This document shows positions 44,743 to 54,322 of a stretch of 64,000 nucleotides of DNA, piece by piece (the first letter of the stretch is position 1; each line of letters opens with the position of its first letter). The DNA lies in the NCBI GenBank assembly GCA_020635115.1, contig JACKAK010000005.1, positions 124,001 to 188,000 of the forward strand, read 5' to 3'. Origin of the DNA: Halobacteriovoraceae bacterium (lineage in GTDB: Bacteria; Bdellovibrionota; Bacteriovoracia; Bacteriovoracales; Bacteriovoracaceae). The translations under genes and the position numbers were made by a program. The notes under the pieces are model-generated. The model saw only the letters and a program-made list of their open reading frames with translations, did no database searches and had not been told where the DNA came from.

Positions 44743-47700
44743 TTAAGGTGTAATTCCATTACTTCCACTTTTTATCATGATACTAAAAATATCATACTCA
44801 CCTGCACTTTTTTCAGATAAGCTACTTCTAGTATCTCCCACTGCAAAAAGATTTCCTTCTGAATCTATATAGATAGAATTTAATAAATCTATATTATTTG
44901 CACTTAAAGTATTTGATGTGTTGATCTGTAAAATTCCATCATTGTCATTTCCATCACCATTTCCAAATGAATCATTAATAATTCCAAATGAATCTAATTT
45001 GATAATGATAGCATCCTCATATGCGGAAGAAATGCTCCCCCCTAGTGAACTTTCAGTATTTCCAACTACGTATATATATCCTAAATTATCGATACTGAGA
45101 TCTGTGAAATATTCGTAACTAGATGAATCAAGTGCATTTAAATTGTTTATCTGAAAAATACCATCATTATCGGCCCCATCTCCATTTCCAAAGCTGGTAT
45201 CTAATTGTCCTGTTGCAAGATTAAATTTAAAAATATAACCTTCTGTAAGCCCTGAATTTGTACCTCCAAAATCACCATTTGTATAACCGACTCCATATAA
45301 ATTGCCGATCCCATCTAGTGCAATCGAAGTGAATGTTTCGTGAGCAGAAGAGTTTGAAATTGAGTTATTAAATTGCAAAATCCCATCATTATTATGTCCA
45401 TCGCCATTTCCAAAGCTTGTGTCTAATACCCCAGTTATACTGTTTACTTTTATTAGAACACCGTCAAATCCTCCCCCATTAGTTCCTCCCAAAGCACTCA
45501 TTGTTCTTCCAGATATGTAGAGATTTCCTGATTGATCAATAACTGTTTTAAAAGCTGTTTCAGTGCTAGAAGCATTGTTGGTGTTTATATTATTAAATTG
45601 CAAAATCCCATCATTATTATGTCCATCTCCATTGCCAAAGCTTGTGATGAAATTTCCACTTGTTGAATCAACTTTTGCAGTGAAAATATCACTTGAACCT
45701 GCATTTGTTCCTCCTAAAGAAGAATAAGTTGATCCAGTTACTAATAGATCTCCGTTAGAATTTATCTCAAGATCATATGAAGTTTCAGGCATTGATGCAT
45801 CGTTAACATTAAAATTATTAAATTGGACAATTCCATCATTATCAGACCCATCACCATTTCCAAAACTAGTATCTAGACTCCCAGTGTTTGAATCTATTTT
45901 AAGTATAAATACATCGCTCGCTCCAGCGTTGGCCCCTCCAAATGAACTACGGGTTTCCCCTACAGCGTATATTTTTCCACTATCATCCTGAGCTATAGAA
46001 AAAATCGAATCATCTCCTAACGCATCAGAAACTAAAAATGAATTGAATTGAAGAATTCCATCGTTGTCTTGTCCATCCCCTGACCCAAAGTTTGGATCTA
46101 ACACACCTGAAATTGAATTTAATTTTGCAATAAAAGCATCTCTACCTCCTGAATTTTTACCTCCTAAAGAACTATTCGTATGGCCTGCTATAAACATTTT
46201 CCCGTTATCATCTACAAACACAGAAGTTACGTTGTCTGAAAAATATGCATTTGTTGACTTAGTAGAATTAAACTGAATAATTCCGTCGTTATTTATTCCA
46301 TCTCCACTACCAAAATCATTTTTTAAAAGGCCATCTACAAAGTCTAACTTAGCAATGAAAATATCTTCACTTCCAGCATTTAATCCACCAAGTAAACTTT
46401 TAGTATATCCGACAGCAAAAATCTCATTTGAACTATTTATTAACATATTAGTGAATATATCTGCATAAATAGCATCATTAGAATTAATATTATTAAATCT
46501 CACAATTCCGTCGTTATCAGTCCCGTCACCATCACCAAAATCTGAATCCAGAAGACCATTTATTTTATCAAGTTTCAGGACAAAAGCATCACCTCCACCG
46601 GAATCCACTCCTCCAAATAATGCACTTGATGTATTCCCTGCTATCAGTATTGAGTTATCTGTTATAATTACCTTGTATGGTATATCCCATAATTCAGTAT
46701 TAGAATCATTAAACTGTACAACTCCATCGTCATTTATTCCATCACCGTCTCCAAAACTACTATCTAAATTTCCATTTGTACTCTCTAATTTTAAAACTAT
46801 AATATTACTAAAAGGTGGATGACTATTAAGTCCTCCTAAATTTCCCCCCTTAGTTTCCCCAACAGCAAAAATATTTCCATCAATATCAATTGCGATGTCA
46901 TTTATGTTATCCCATGTATTTGGGTCAACACTATTAATATGATTTATTCTTAGAATTCCATCATTATCTACACCATCACTATCTCCAAATTGAGAATCCA
47001 ATAAACCTGAAACAGAATTAACTTTTGCAATGTAACAATCACTCGCCCCAGCACTTGGTCCACCAAGGTTTCCTCCAAAAACAGAACCTGCCAAATAAAT
47101 ATTCCCAGTCCCATCGTAAACAATAGATGAATTCATTTCTTGTCCGGTTGCAGTTGAGGAGGTATTAAGATTATTTATTTGTAAAATACCATCGTTATCA
47201 TTACCGTCCCCATCTCCAAAATTTTCATCTAAAGATCCTGTTAAAGTTGAAACCTTAATAATATATGCATCAAAATTACCAGCGTTAGCTCCCCCTAGAT
47301 TTCCAACAGTACTTCCTCCTAAAAAAAGTGAGGAATTTCCATCAAAGATTAATCTAGAGTTCAACATTTCCAAACCAGACGCATCGTTCGAATTAATATT
47401 ATTAATCTGAAGGATTCCATCATTATCTCTACCATCCCCATTGCCAAAAGACGTATCAAGAGTTCCTGACAACGAATTTATTTTCATTATAAAAACATCA
47501 GAAGAACCTCCATTAGGTCCTCCCAAACTGCCAGTAGTTGTGCCCGAAGCATATAAATTTCCTTCATTATCAAACACCAAACCGAATATTTGATCTTCAT
47601 TTTGAGTATATTGCGAGCTAATACCACCTAAATGAAAATATCCAGATTTTGCAAACCTTGTATCCAACTCTCCAAGTGGATTTAGTTTTATAATAAGTAT

Positions 47701-48306
47701 GTCCTTGCCTCCACCAGCAAACTCTGCAAGATTTGAAGTAGTATATCCTCCCAAATATATTGAACCATCAGCACCCTTTACCAAAGCAAAGGCCTTTTCA
47801 CTTCCTCCTGTATCAATAGGTTTAAGTTGAAAAGAAAAACTAGATAATTGCCGAATTGATCTGGCCATAGAATTATCATAGGGTATAAAAACACTTCCAG
47901 ATTCATTCCCTCCATTTAAACCATCAATATCTGTCGAAATAAGTTGATATTTTAAAAAATCTCCACGAGATATCGTTGACGTTAAAAGATTTATATTTCC
48001 TTCAAAAATAGTTCCATTTTTTTGTAGTACTATTTTTTCTCCAGTAAGCGGATCACATCCAGGTGTATTTTTAATACTACAAAAATAAAAATTCACACTA
48101 CTATTATCATTATCGTCACCACTATATTTAGCATGTACTTGTATGGTTTTCGTATTGTCAATTGGTGAAATTTCAATTTTTTGGATTGATAAAGAATTTG
48201 TTTTCTCGTATTTAAGAAAATCATAGATATTTAAATTAATTCTACTTTTTCCACAAGAAGAAAATAAAGTAAGTATTAATAGACTATAACTAATAACTCT
48301 CATCAA
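44743..48306 (-). CDS. Lipoprotein with 13 delta-60/SBBP-like repeats and calcium-loop motifs
   Basis: This 1187-residue protein has a signal with lipobox FSSC (MMRVISYSLLILTLFSSCGKS). The N-terminal ~150 residues include a short beta domain with a Cys pair. From about residue 165 to the end there are 13 repeats of ~80 residues. Each has a strand block such as NIYLAGSVFGGNLGG, an IAKVNSVSG-LD-FG turn and, in 12 of 13, the acidic loop FGDGDGNDNDGILQIN. The DxDGxDxDG spacing resembles EF-hand-like calcium loops. The overall plan resembles delta-60/SBBP beta-propeller repeats of secreted proteins. The mature start CGKSRINLN echoes the LVIVD lipoprotein at 16709. The partner is unknown. Confidence 0.85.
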   Translation of the reverse strand: MMRVISYSLLILTLFSSCGKSRINLNIYDFLKYEKTNSLSIQKIEISPIDNTKTIQVHAKYSGDDNDNSSVNFYFCSIKNTPGCDPLTGEKIVLQKNGTIFEGNINLLTSTISRGDFLKYQLISTDIDGLNGGNESGSVFIPYDNSMARSIRQLSSFSFQLKPIDTGGSEKAFALVKGADGSIYLGGYTTSNLAEFAGGGKDILIIKLNPLGELDTRFAKSGYFHLGGISSQYTQNEDQIFGLVFDNEGNLYASGTTTGSLGGPNGGSSDVFIMKINSLSGTLDTSFGNGDGRDNDGILQINNINSNDASGLEMLNSRLIFDGNSSLFLGGSTVGNLGGANAGNFDAYIIKVSTLTGSLDENFGDGDGNDNDGILQINNLNTSSTATGQEMNSSIVYDGTGNIYLAGSVFGGNLGGPSAGASDCYIAKVNSVSGLLDSQFGDSDGVDNDGILRINHINSVDPNTWDNINDIAIDIDGNIFAVGETKGGNLGGLNSHPPFSNIIVLKLESTNGNLDSSFGDGDGINDDGVVQFNDSNTELWDIPYKVIITDNSILIAGNTSSALFGGVDSGGGDAFVLKLDKINGLLDSDFGDGDGTDNDGIVRFNNINSNDAIYADIFTNMLINSSNEIFAVGYTKSLLGGLNAGSEDIFIAKLDFVDGLLKNDFGSGDGINNDGIIQFNSTKSTNAYFSDNVTSVFVDDNGKMFIAGHTNSSLGGKNSGGRDAFIAKLNSISGVLDPNFGSGDGQDNDGILQFNSFLVSDALGDDSIFSIAQDDSGKIYAVGETRSSFGGANAGASDVFILKIDSNTGSLDTSFGNGDGSDNDGIVQFNNFNVNDASMPETSYDLEINSNGDLLVTGSTYSSLGGTNAGSSDIFTAKVDSTSGNFITSFGNGDGHNNDGILQFNNINTNNASSTETAFKTVIDQSGNLYISGRTMSALGGTNGGGFDGVLIKVNSITGVLDTSFGNGDGHNNDGILQFNNSISNSSAHETFTSIALDGIGNLYGVGYTNGDFGGTNSGLTEGYIFKFNLATGQLDTSFGNGDGADNDGIFQINNLNALDSSSYEYFTDLSIDNLGYIYVVGNTESSLGGSISSAYEDAIIIKLDSFGIINDSFGNGDGNDNDGILQINTSNTLSANNIDLLNSIYIDSEGNLFAVGDTRSSLSEKSAGEYDIFSIMIKSGSNGITP
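44918..47660 (-). repeat. Tandem ~240-base coding repeats (delta-60/SBBP-like)
   Basis: The repeats show at DNA level as recurrences of a 25-30 base block around CCATCATTATC and CCATCTCCATTTCC roughly every 240 bases, once per protein repeat. Neighbouring copies at 45,370 and 45,600 are nearly identical over ~30 bases, which suggests recent duplication or gene conversion between units. Confidence 0.7.
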
Positions 48307-48490
48307 TAAATTTTAACCCAAATAGATGTATTTTCAACACTATTATAAATTTATGTGTAAACATATGGTTACTGTCTTTAAAAAAATAAATAATCGATGT
48401 AATAAAATTGTAGTGCCAACTACTGGACACATAATCAAGTCCATAGATAGAAGATGTACACTAAAATATTATATGAACTTATATCTAATA

Positions 48491-48877
48491 CTAGTTACCA
48501 TTAACTATGGATGGAATTTTTTGAATCGCCTCAGCTTTTGCTCTTTCAATATCAGCGGGAGTCATACTATTAACTTTTTCTAGTGCTTTAGCATAGTCTT
48601 CATCCGAAATTGCACCACTTTGATGAAATTGCGTTATCTGTTCTCTTAGGGCATCTTGAGTAATTACTGTCTGTGAAATCTGTGTCTTCATCTGCTTCAT
48701 AAAATCACTATTGGGATCAGCAAATTGCTTTTTGAATTCAGGGTTTTTTTGTAAGGCCTCAATCTGTCCCTTCATCGCTTCCAACTGGGTCGGATTTATC
48801 TCCATCTTCGGGTCCATATCGCTTGCAAAGGATATAATCGAGCAAAAAACTGCAATAAATGTCATTAAGTATTTCAT
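48491..48877 (-). CDS. Small secreted helical protein of unknown function
   Basis: This 128-residue protein has a signal peptide (MKYLMTFIAVFCSIISFAS, cleavage near FASD). The mature ~108 residues are predicted helical and rich in Gln, Lys and Met, with a GAISDEDYAKALEKV segment. No known family is recognised. The upstream 315 bases contain the promoter of the divergent 1709-residue lipoprotein; its own promoter is not obvious. It lies downstream of the repeat lipoprotein start with ~185 bases between. Confidence 0.7.
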   Translation of the reverse strand: MKYLMTFIAVFCSIISFASDMDPKMEINPTQLEAMKGQIEALQKNPEFKKQFADPNSDFMKQMKTQISQTVITQDALREQITQFHQSGAISDEDYAKALEKVNSMTPADIERAKAEAIQKIPSIVNGN

Positions 48878-49125
48878 AGCACATCCATTTTTATAAATTG
48901 TTAAGACTATTTTACATTCATATTACCCTTGTTACTAGGCCTTTTCATTCATGCACTCAAATTCTTGAAATCAGGTATTCGCCCAATGCTCAAAAAATTG
49001 GCAAATCAAAATTGAAGTACATCAAAAATAAACTATTTGGGGTATATGTAACTACCTAGATTTAAAGAATTATTCTGCTTTTCGTGAGTATATAAGAAAA
49101 ATCATCAAAAACTCAGCTGATAATG
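48878..49125. other. Divergent intergenic region
   Basis: These bases separate two divergent genes (48877 and 49196). I see no gene in them. The stretch contains AT-rich sequence that should hold the promoter of the small minus-strand gene; the FliA-type promoter begins at 49126. Confidence 0.45.
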
Positions 49126-49152
49126 TAAAGACGAATCCTAAAGGGCCGATAA
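49126..49152 (+). promoter_or_regulatory. Consensus FliA (sigma-28) promoter
   Basis: TAAAGACG (49126-49133), an 11-base spacer and GCCGATAA (49145-49152). The -10 is a perfect match, the -35 begins with the invariant TAAAG and the spacing is canonical. Transcription would begin around 49159 and give a ~37-base leader with the ribosome site GAGGGAT (49182-49188) before the ATG at 49196. Confidence 0.82.
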
Positions 49153-49195
49153 GTAGTGGAAAGTCTTACCCTTTAGAGACCGAGGGATTTCGTTG

Positions 49196-52100
49196 ATGAA
49201 TTATTTGGGGAAAATTAAAATATCAAATCAGTTTGCATGGATAATTTTATTCATCGGTATGTTTACATTTTCTTCTTGTGTTCCTTCATCTGGAACACGA
49301 TCAGCGAAATCAAAAACAACTGGCGCAGTAGGAACTCCTGACAATGAATCCTCACTTCTCAATGATCCAACTTTTAATATTAATGTAAACTATTTTGAAA
49401 ATGGAAGTGAAGTCATCACCTCAAATGCACTCTTTCCAATTAACTTCGACAATGAAATAAATCTAAGAGGAAAACAAATTCATAATTTTGTGAGAGATAA
49501 TCCTACTGAATATTGTTTGATAGCAAAATTTCCGATAAATACTGGAACCAGATTTTTTATCGCTCATCTCAACATTGAGAGCAAATTAAATGGAGCAAAT
49601 AATTCGAAAGAATATTATCTTTCCTTTAACCCAGGGCCAACTCGCTCCGCGACTAATCAAGGAAAATGTGAAACAATTTCAATATTGACTATTATTGCAA
49701 ATATCGAAAGTACTTACGTGGCCAGAGCATATGATTTTCAATCACTATGCCCAAATTCAACAGTCTGTAACACCTCTTTAATTTCATCAGATCAGATTTA
49801 TGTTTTCTCGGCATCTGGGCAAGAGTTAACTGGTCAATTTGGACATCTTAATTTTGAACTGACAGCTCCAGAAGGACAAGAAGATACGCCGATTGGTTCA
49901 TCTTGTACATTAGATTCTCAGTGTAACGCCACCTATGACTGTTGTAGCGAAAATCGCTGTGTCCAACATGGAGCAGTTAAAGCAGAAGTCGACACTAGTT
50001 CATCTGAATATCTACAGGCAATTGCAGATGTAACAAATCAAGATGGAACCATAAACTTTGAAAAATTATCTGAATATAACTCAATCTTTTACTTCTGTCC
50101 TAATAAGTATATTCCTCCTGATGATCCTTATGAACCAGAAAATCCAGATACTGATGATTATGAAATGTCCGTTTCAAAAGAGAGACTTTATACATGTACA
50201 AATCCCATTGCTGGCGAGGGTGAAAAATCCATATGTGCTGTTATTTATAAAAATATTAAAACATCAGGACAAACTTCATTCAATACACCAAATGGCGACA
50301 AAAACTTTTGTTATTCTTACTCGGGCACAATATTATCACCCCAATGTAATTCTCTCAAAGGACTACCAACTGTTCATAAAATAATATATGGTGGTCAGGT
50401 CCTATATGAAAATGGAGAAAAAACGGGAATTGGAAGTTTTGATATTAGTGATGCAGTTGATGATTATACTGCACCAACAGTAATTTCAAATTTCAACGTC
50501 CCTCTTACAAATAGTGATGTTGAAGATAAACTCGAGATTGAATATTACGCAGATGGAAGTTGTACAAAAATAAATAATTCATTAGCTACATGTAAGAAAA
50601 CATACATTCAGGGAAAAAACGAAGGAACTTCAGAAGACCATTACCCTGGAGATAACCAAGATTTCATAATACCTGAATCCTACAATGAAGCTGAACAAAA
50701 TATTTCAGTAGAAGTTAATGGGGTCAAAAGATATATTAATGTTCATTTTGAAGTTGCTCAAAATACTGAAGGAAAATATGTGATTCGATTCTTTTCGAGT
50801 TCAAAAGTTGGAATGGGTAGAAAAGTAATTATTTCCTATAGAGTGGACACAAATAGCAGCAAAAAGGATCTCGTTGCTCCTAAATTTGAGGCGATGGCGA
50901 CTATTTCATCAAACAGTTTTTGCAATTGTTCAACAGATGAATGTCAGTTAATTCCAAAAATTGATGAGTCTGGAAAAACAGTTGACTATCTTTGTGATTA
51001 TCCAGATATCGTATTTGGATCTGTACCACTTCAACAAACAATTTATCTTTCAACCAAGACAGTCCCTCACCTCTTTTTTGACAAAAGTGGAAATTATGAA
51101 TCAGAAATTAATATTGATACTCAGGCACAAGAAGACTCAAGCATCAATCCACCTGACCCACAATCACCAAGAAAATTTTATTATGTAGATGGAAACAAAT
51201 ATAAACCAAATAATGTAGATAATTATGTCGGATTTCATGAGATCTATGGAACCTTGGAGTATAAAACAGGATCAGCTAGACCTGCAAAAATGCTTAAAGT
51301 GACAAAGGGAAAAACTTACGACATTGTGACTTCAAATGGACAGTTTAGCCCATGTGCAAACTGCGGAGTTGATTATTATTCGAGTATTTCAAAACTTTTC
51401 CCCAACAATTTTGCCAATAAGGGTGGAGGATATGTTCCTGTTACGAATCTTTTTGATAGATTTAACTCCAAAGATTATAGGTCAGATGATCTGATTTTTG
51501 GAAGAGCTTGTTTTGTTCCGGCCACAATGATCCCCTGGACTCATAAACATGACAGAAACCTAGTTGATCAGAGAAGAAATAGACTTCAAGCGCAACATTT
51601 TCTTTTTGCCAATGGCTACCAAAGAGATTGGTATGGATTTGATTACGGGTCACTTATTGGATCTTTTGATGGACTTAGTTGGTTTTCTATTGGAAACAAC
51701 CGTCGAATCACAGCAAAAACGAATAGACTCTTTCTTGCTGTGAACAGTTTTATGGGTGATTTGACTAGCGAGGGCGCTTACACTGTGATCGTCACTGAAT
51801 CTTCAAGTATTTTTAACTCTGGTTCAGCGATTAGAAGTGACATGGAAAGTGACGGGGCAGAATGTAGAAAACTCCACTTATGTGAAGTTGATTCTGATTG
51901 TGTTACCAAGTTAGGATGGGAATACTCTTGCGCTGATGTATCACAAATGCAAACGAAATGGCCCGCATTTGATGATAACGGTGAAGAAATCACTGAAACA
52001 ACTGAAACAAGATATTTGAAAGATCTTTTTGGACTTACTGGTTCGGTCAAAAGATGTGTCTATAGAGGGCGTGGATCAGCTTGTCATGAAAAATATGATA

Positions 52101-54322
52101 AACCAAGTGCTACAAGCTACTCTATGACCGACAAATTAGCTCTCCATTCATGCAGTTCAGATACATACTGTCAGTCTATCGGACTTGCAGATGAACAAGC
52201 AAAATTCAATACAAAAATTGCCCGTTTTCCCTATTCGGTTGCTGCGCAAAACTCTAGCCCATACATAAGTGAAAACGACCTTAATACATTTGGAAAAGGT
52301 GCTCGTTACATTTTGAGACCATATAAATATAACGGAACTGATCTGGCCCCGGATATTGCTTCAACAAGTCTTAATAATAACAGAATTAACTCAATCTGCG
52401 TCCCTGGAAGAAACCCATTTGCAGATGCCCTAACCTTTATAAATAGTAATTCAGCACAACCTCCACCAGTTGGAACAAGTACTGAGACAGATTATGGTGG
52501 AGATCAAGTCCTCGCAATGGGTGTGACTCCAAACAATGCAAGTGTGGCACAACAAAGTTATCTCTCGCAATGTAGTATTATGGATGAAGACGGAAATTTC
52601 CTAAGAAATAGAAGTGATTTTAAAGATAAATTTTTATCCGATGAAAGTGTACGAATTCTGGCCGGATCACAATCAATTAGTACGAATGCACTAAAACTTC
52701 TCGAAGATATTACCGGACAAACCTTAATTCAAAACTTCAGGGTTAATCAAATTCTTACCCCAACCCTAGAGCAAGGTAGATGTTTGAGAGTTCCAGGTTC
52801 TATATGTCATACGAATTTAGATTGCTCTCCATCCAGCTTCCTTAAGAATAAACTAAACAATCTACCAAATGAGAGCTCACTTCTTAACTCCCAAGAACTT
52901 CAATATTGGAAAGAAGAACTTGTTTGTGGAAATCATAATCCTATAGATCATGCAGATTTTAAAATAGAAGAAAACAAATGTTGCCGTGAGATAGGGAAAA
53001 CTATAACTATCCCGACTTCGAAAAACACTATTGTTCCTGAAGTCTATAGTGACAAAGTTGGAGGTATCGATTTCGCCTACTCTGACCCAAAGAGAAATAC
53101 AAGAATGCAGGTTATCTATTCTCTGATTAAAAGTGAACCTCTTGAATATCCACCATTAGTTGTAGCACAAGATAACGAATGTGGTGCAAGCTCTCTAAGT
53201 TGTAATTCTATTGATGAGAAAGATCGAAAACAAAACAATAGTTTTCAAGAAATTGCTTCCCGTACCTGTTGCTCGCAAGACTGGGTTCGCGAATGGAGTG
53301 AAGAAAATGGTCAAAGTGACAAAGTTTGGAAACCAGAAAAATTCCAAAATATAAATGTAAATGGTTTTGAATGTCTCAACTGGTTAAGATGTGATCCTCT
53401 AGTTGAGCAATGTGCTGAGTCGGTTGAGCCTGAAAATGACAATAAAAAATTCACTTGCGCTCATACTCAAGACTTATCTGATCCACGTTGTATGGCCAAA
53501 AATTATATCACTCCAAACGACAATAGTGACTCTAAATTGACACTTGAGTGGCTTGGTTCACTTGAATTAACTGGAATACCACAAGTCAGAATTAAATCTG
53601 CGGATTTCAGTGAAACTCAATGTATCACTCATCCAAACTATCAATTCATCACAGTAAGAGATGAAGATAACTATAATTACGTGGCCGGAACCACTCGAAC
53701 TGAAAGTGAATACACAATCAAACGCAGCGCGATTGCTGAATATGAAGATCCAAAGGTTAAGAAAAAATATTATAAAGCTTCAGACATGACAAATTTTGGT
53801 GATGGTATCAAACAAGTTTTCTCACCTGATAAAGTACGCTGTTGTATAAAGGCCGGAGATGAGCTTCCTGAAGGCGGAAATAACGATTCATGCTGTACGG
53901 GTCTGGCCGTTGAAAACAAATGTGTTTTTAACGATTACACGAATCTGAGTGTCTATTTCAATCGATATGTCTCAAGTATAGGTAAAGATATTGATGACAA
54001 TCTCTACGATCAAGAGACTGGATTTATAAAATCTGAATACAACAATAAAATCATTAATTTCGCTAGCGATAAAGGATTATGTGCCAGTGGAAAAATAGCT
54101 TACGGACTTGTCATCAATAAAAATGTTGTGCCAGGAGTAGCTGAAGGATCTCAATCCGGTAACAAAGTCTGCCGTTACTTAGATAAAAATAGTACCGCTG
54201 ATGATATTACTGGTGCCTTAGCGCTCTATAAGGCAGGACTTAAATGGAATGTACATCTTTACTGTGTACCAGAATCTCTAAAACTTGATACAGAAATTTT
54301 GTGTTCTCCTGCTATACCATGA
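49196..54322 (+). CDS. Giant Cys-rich lipoprotein, FliA-linked
   Basis: I chose the ATG at 49196 over the TTG one codon earlier, as the start codon itself. It encodes 1708 residues: a signal with lipobox FSSC (WIILFIGMFTFSSCVPSSG), a low-complexity linker, and a very long mature part with dozens of Cys residues. Recurrent Cys blocks read SSCTLDSQC, HLCEVDSDCV, HSCSSDTYC and GSICHTNLDC, a C-x5-C plan like secreted disulphide-rich modules. CC pairs (DCCSE, KCCRE, TCCSQ, RCCIK) are frequent. I know no full-length family. It should sit in the outer membrane or on the surface. The stop overlaps the convergent uppP gene by 11 bases. Confidence 0.85.
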   Translation: MNYLGKIKISNQFAWIILFIGMFTFSSCVPSSGTRSAKSKTTGAVGTPDNESSLLNDPTFNINVNYFENGSEVITSNALFPINFDNEINLRGKQIHNFVRDNPTEYCLIAKFPINTGTRFFIAHLNIESKLNGANNSKEYYLSFNPGPTRSATNQGKCETISILTIIANIESTYVARAYDFQSLCPNSTVCNTSLISSDQIYVFSASGQELTGQFGHLNFELTAPEGQEDTPIGSSCTLDSQCNATYDCCSENRCVQHGAVKAEVDTSSSEYLQAIADVTNQDGTINFEKLSEYNSIFYFCPNKYIPPDDPYEPENPDTDDYEMSVSKERLYTCTNPIAGEGEKSICAVIYKNIKTSGQTSFNTPNGDKNFCYSYSGTILSPQCNSLKGLPTVHKIIYGGQVLYENGEKTGIGSFDISDAVDDYTAPTVISNFNVPLTNSDVEDKLEIEYYADGSCTKINNSLATCKKTYIQGKNEGTSEDHYPGDNQDFIIPESYNEAEQNISVEVNGVKRYINVHFEVAQNTEGKYVIRFFSSSKVGMGRKVIISYRVDTNSSKKDLVAPKFEAMATISSNSFCNCSTDECQLIPKIDESGKTVDYLCDYPDIVFGSVPLQQTIYLSTKTVPHLFFDKSGNYESEINIDTQAQEDSSINPPDPQSPRKFYYVDGNKYKPNNVDNYVGFHEIYGTLEYKTGSARPAKMLKVTKGKTYDIVTSNGQFSPCANCGVDYYSSISKLFPNNFANKGGGYVPVTNLFDRFNSKDYRSDDLIFGRACFVPATMIPWTHKHDRNLVDQRRNRLQAQHFLFANGYQRDWYGFDYGSLIGSFDGLSWFSIGNNRRITAKTNRLFLAVNSFMGDLTSEGAYTVIVTESSSIFNSGSAIRSDMESDGAECRKLHLCEVDSDCVTKLGWEYSCADVSQMQTKWPAFDDNGEEITETTETRYLKDLFGLTGSVKRCVYRGRGSACHEKYDKPSATSYSMTDKLALHSCSSDTYCQSIGLADEQAKFNTKIARFPYSVAAQNSSPYISENDLNTFGKGARYILRPYKYNGTDLAPDIASTSLNNNRINSICVPGRNPFADALTFINSNSAQPPPVGTSTETDYGGDQVLAMGVTPNNASVAQQSYLSQCSIMDEDGNFLRNRSDFKDKFLSDESVRILAGSQSISTNALKLLEDITGQTLIQNFRVNQILTPTLEQGRCLRVPGSICHTNLDCSPSSFLKNKLNNLPNESSLLNSQELQYWKEELVCGNHNPIDHADFKIEENKCCREIGKTITIPTSKNTIVPEVYSDKVGGIDFAYSDPKRNTRMQVIYSLIKSEPLEYPPLVVAQDNECGASSLSCNSIDEKDRKQNNSFQEIASRTCCSQDWVREWSEENGQSDKVWKPEKFQNINVNGFECLNWLRCDPLVEQCAESVEPENDNKKFTCAHTQDLSDPRCMAKNYITPNDNSDSKLTLEWLGSLELTGIPQVRIKSADFSETQCITHPNYQFITVRDEDNYNYVAGTTRTESEYTIKRSAIAEYEDPKVKKKYYKASDMTNFGDGIKQVFSPDKVRCCIKAGDELPEGGNNDSCCTGLAVENKCVFNDYTNLSVYFNRYVSSIGKDIDDNLYDQETGFIKSEYNNKIINFASDKGLCASGKIAYGLVINKNVVPGVAEGSQSGNKVCRYLDKNSTADDITGALALYKAGLKWNVHLYCVPESLKLDTEILCSPAIP

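Noticed and set aside
45160..45175. TTATCGGC, the reverse complement of the FliA -10, inside the repeat lipoprotein gene.
   Set aside because: It lies inside a repeated coding block with no TAAA partner and no gene start in the right direction.
48326..48583. An 85-codon plus-strand frame near the small secreted protein.
   Set aside because: It overlaps the better-supported minus-strand gene with a signal peptide, and its composition is not protein-like.
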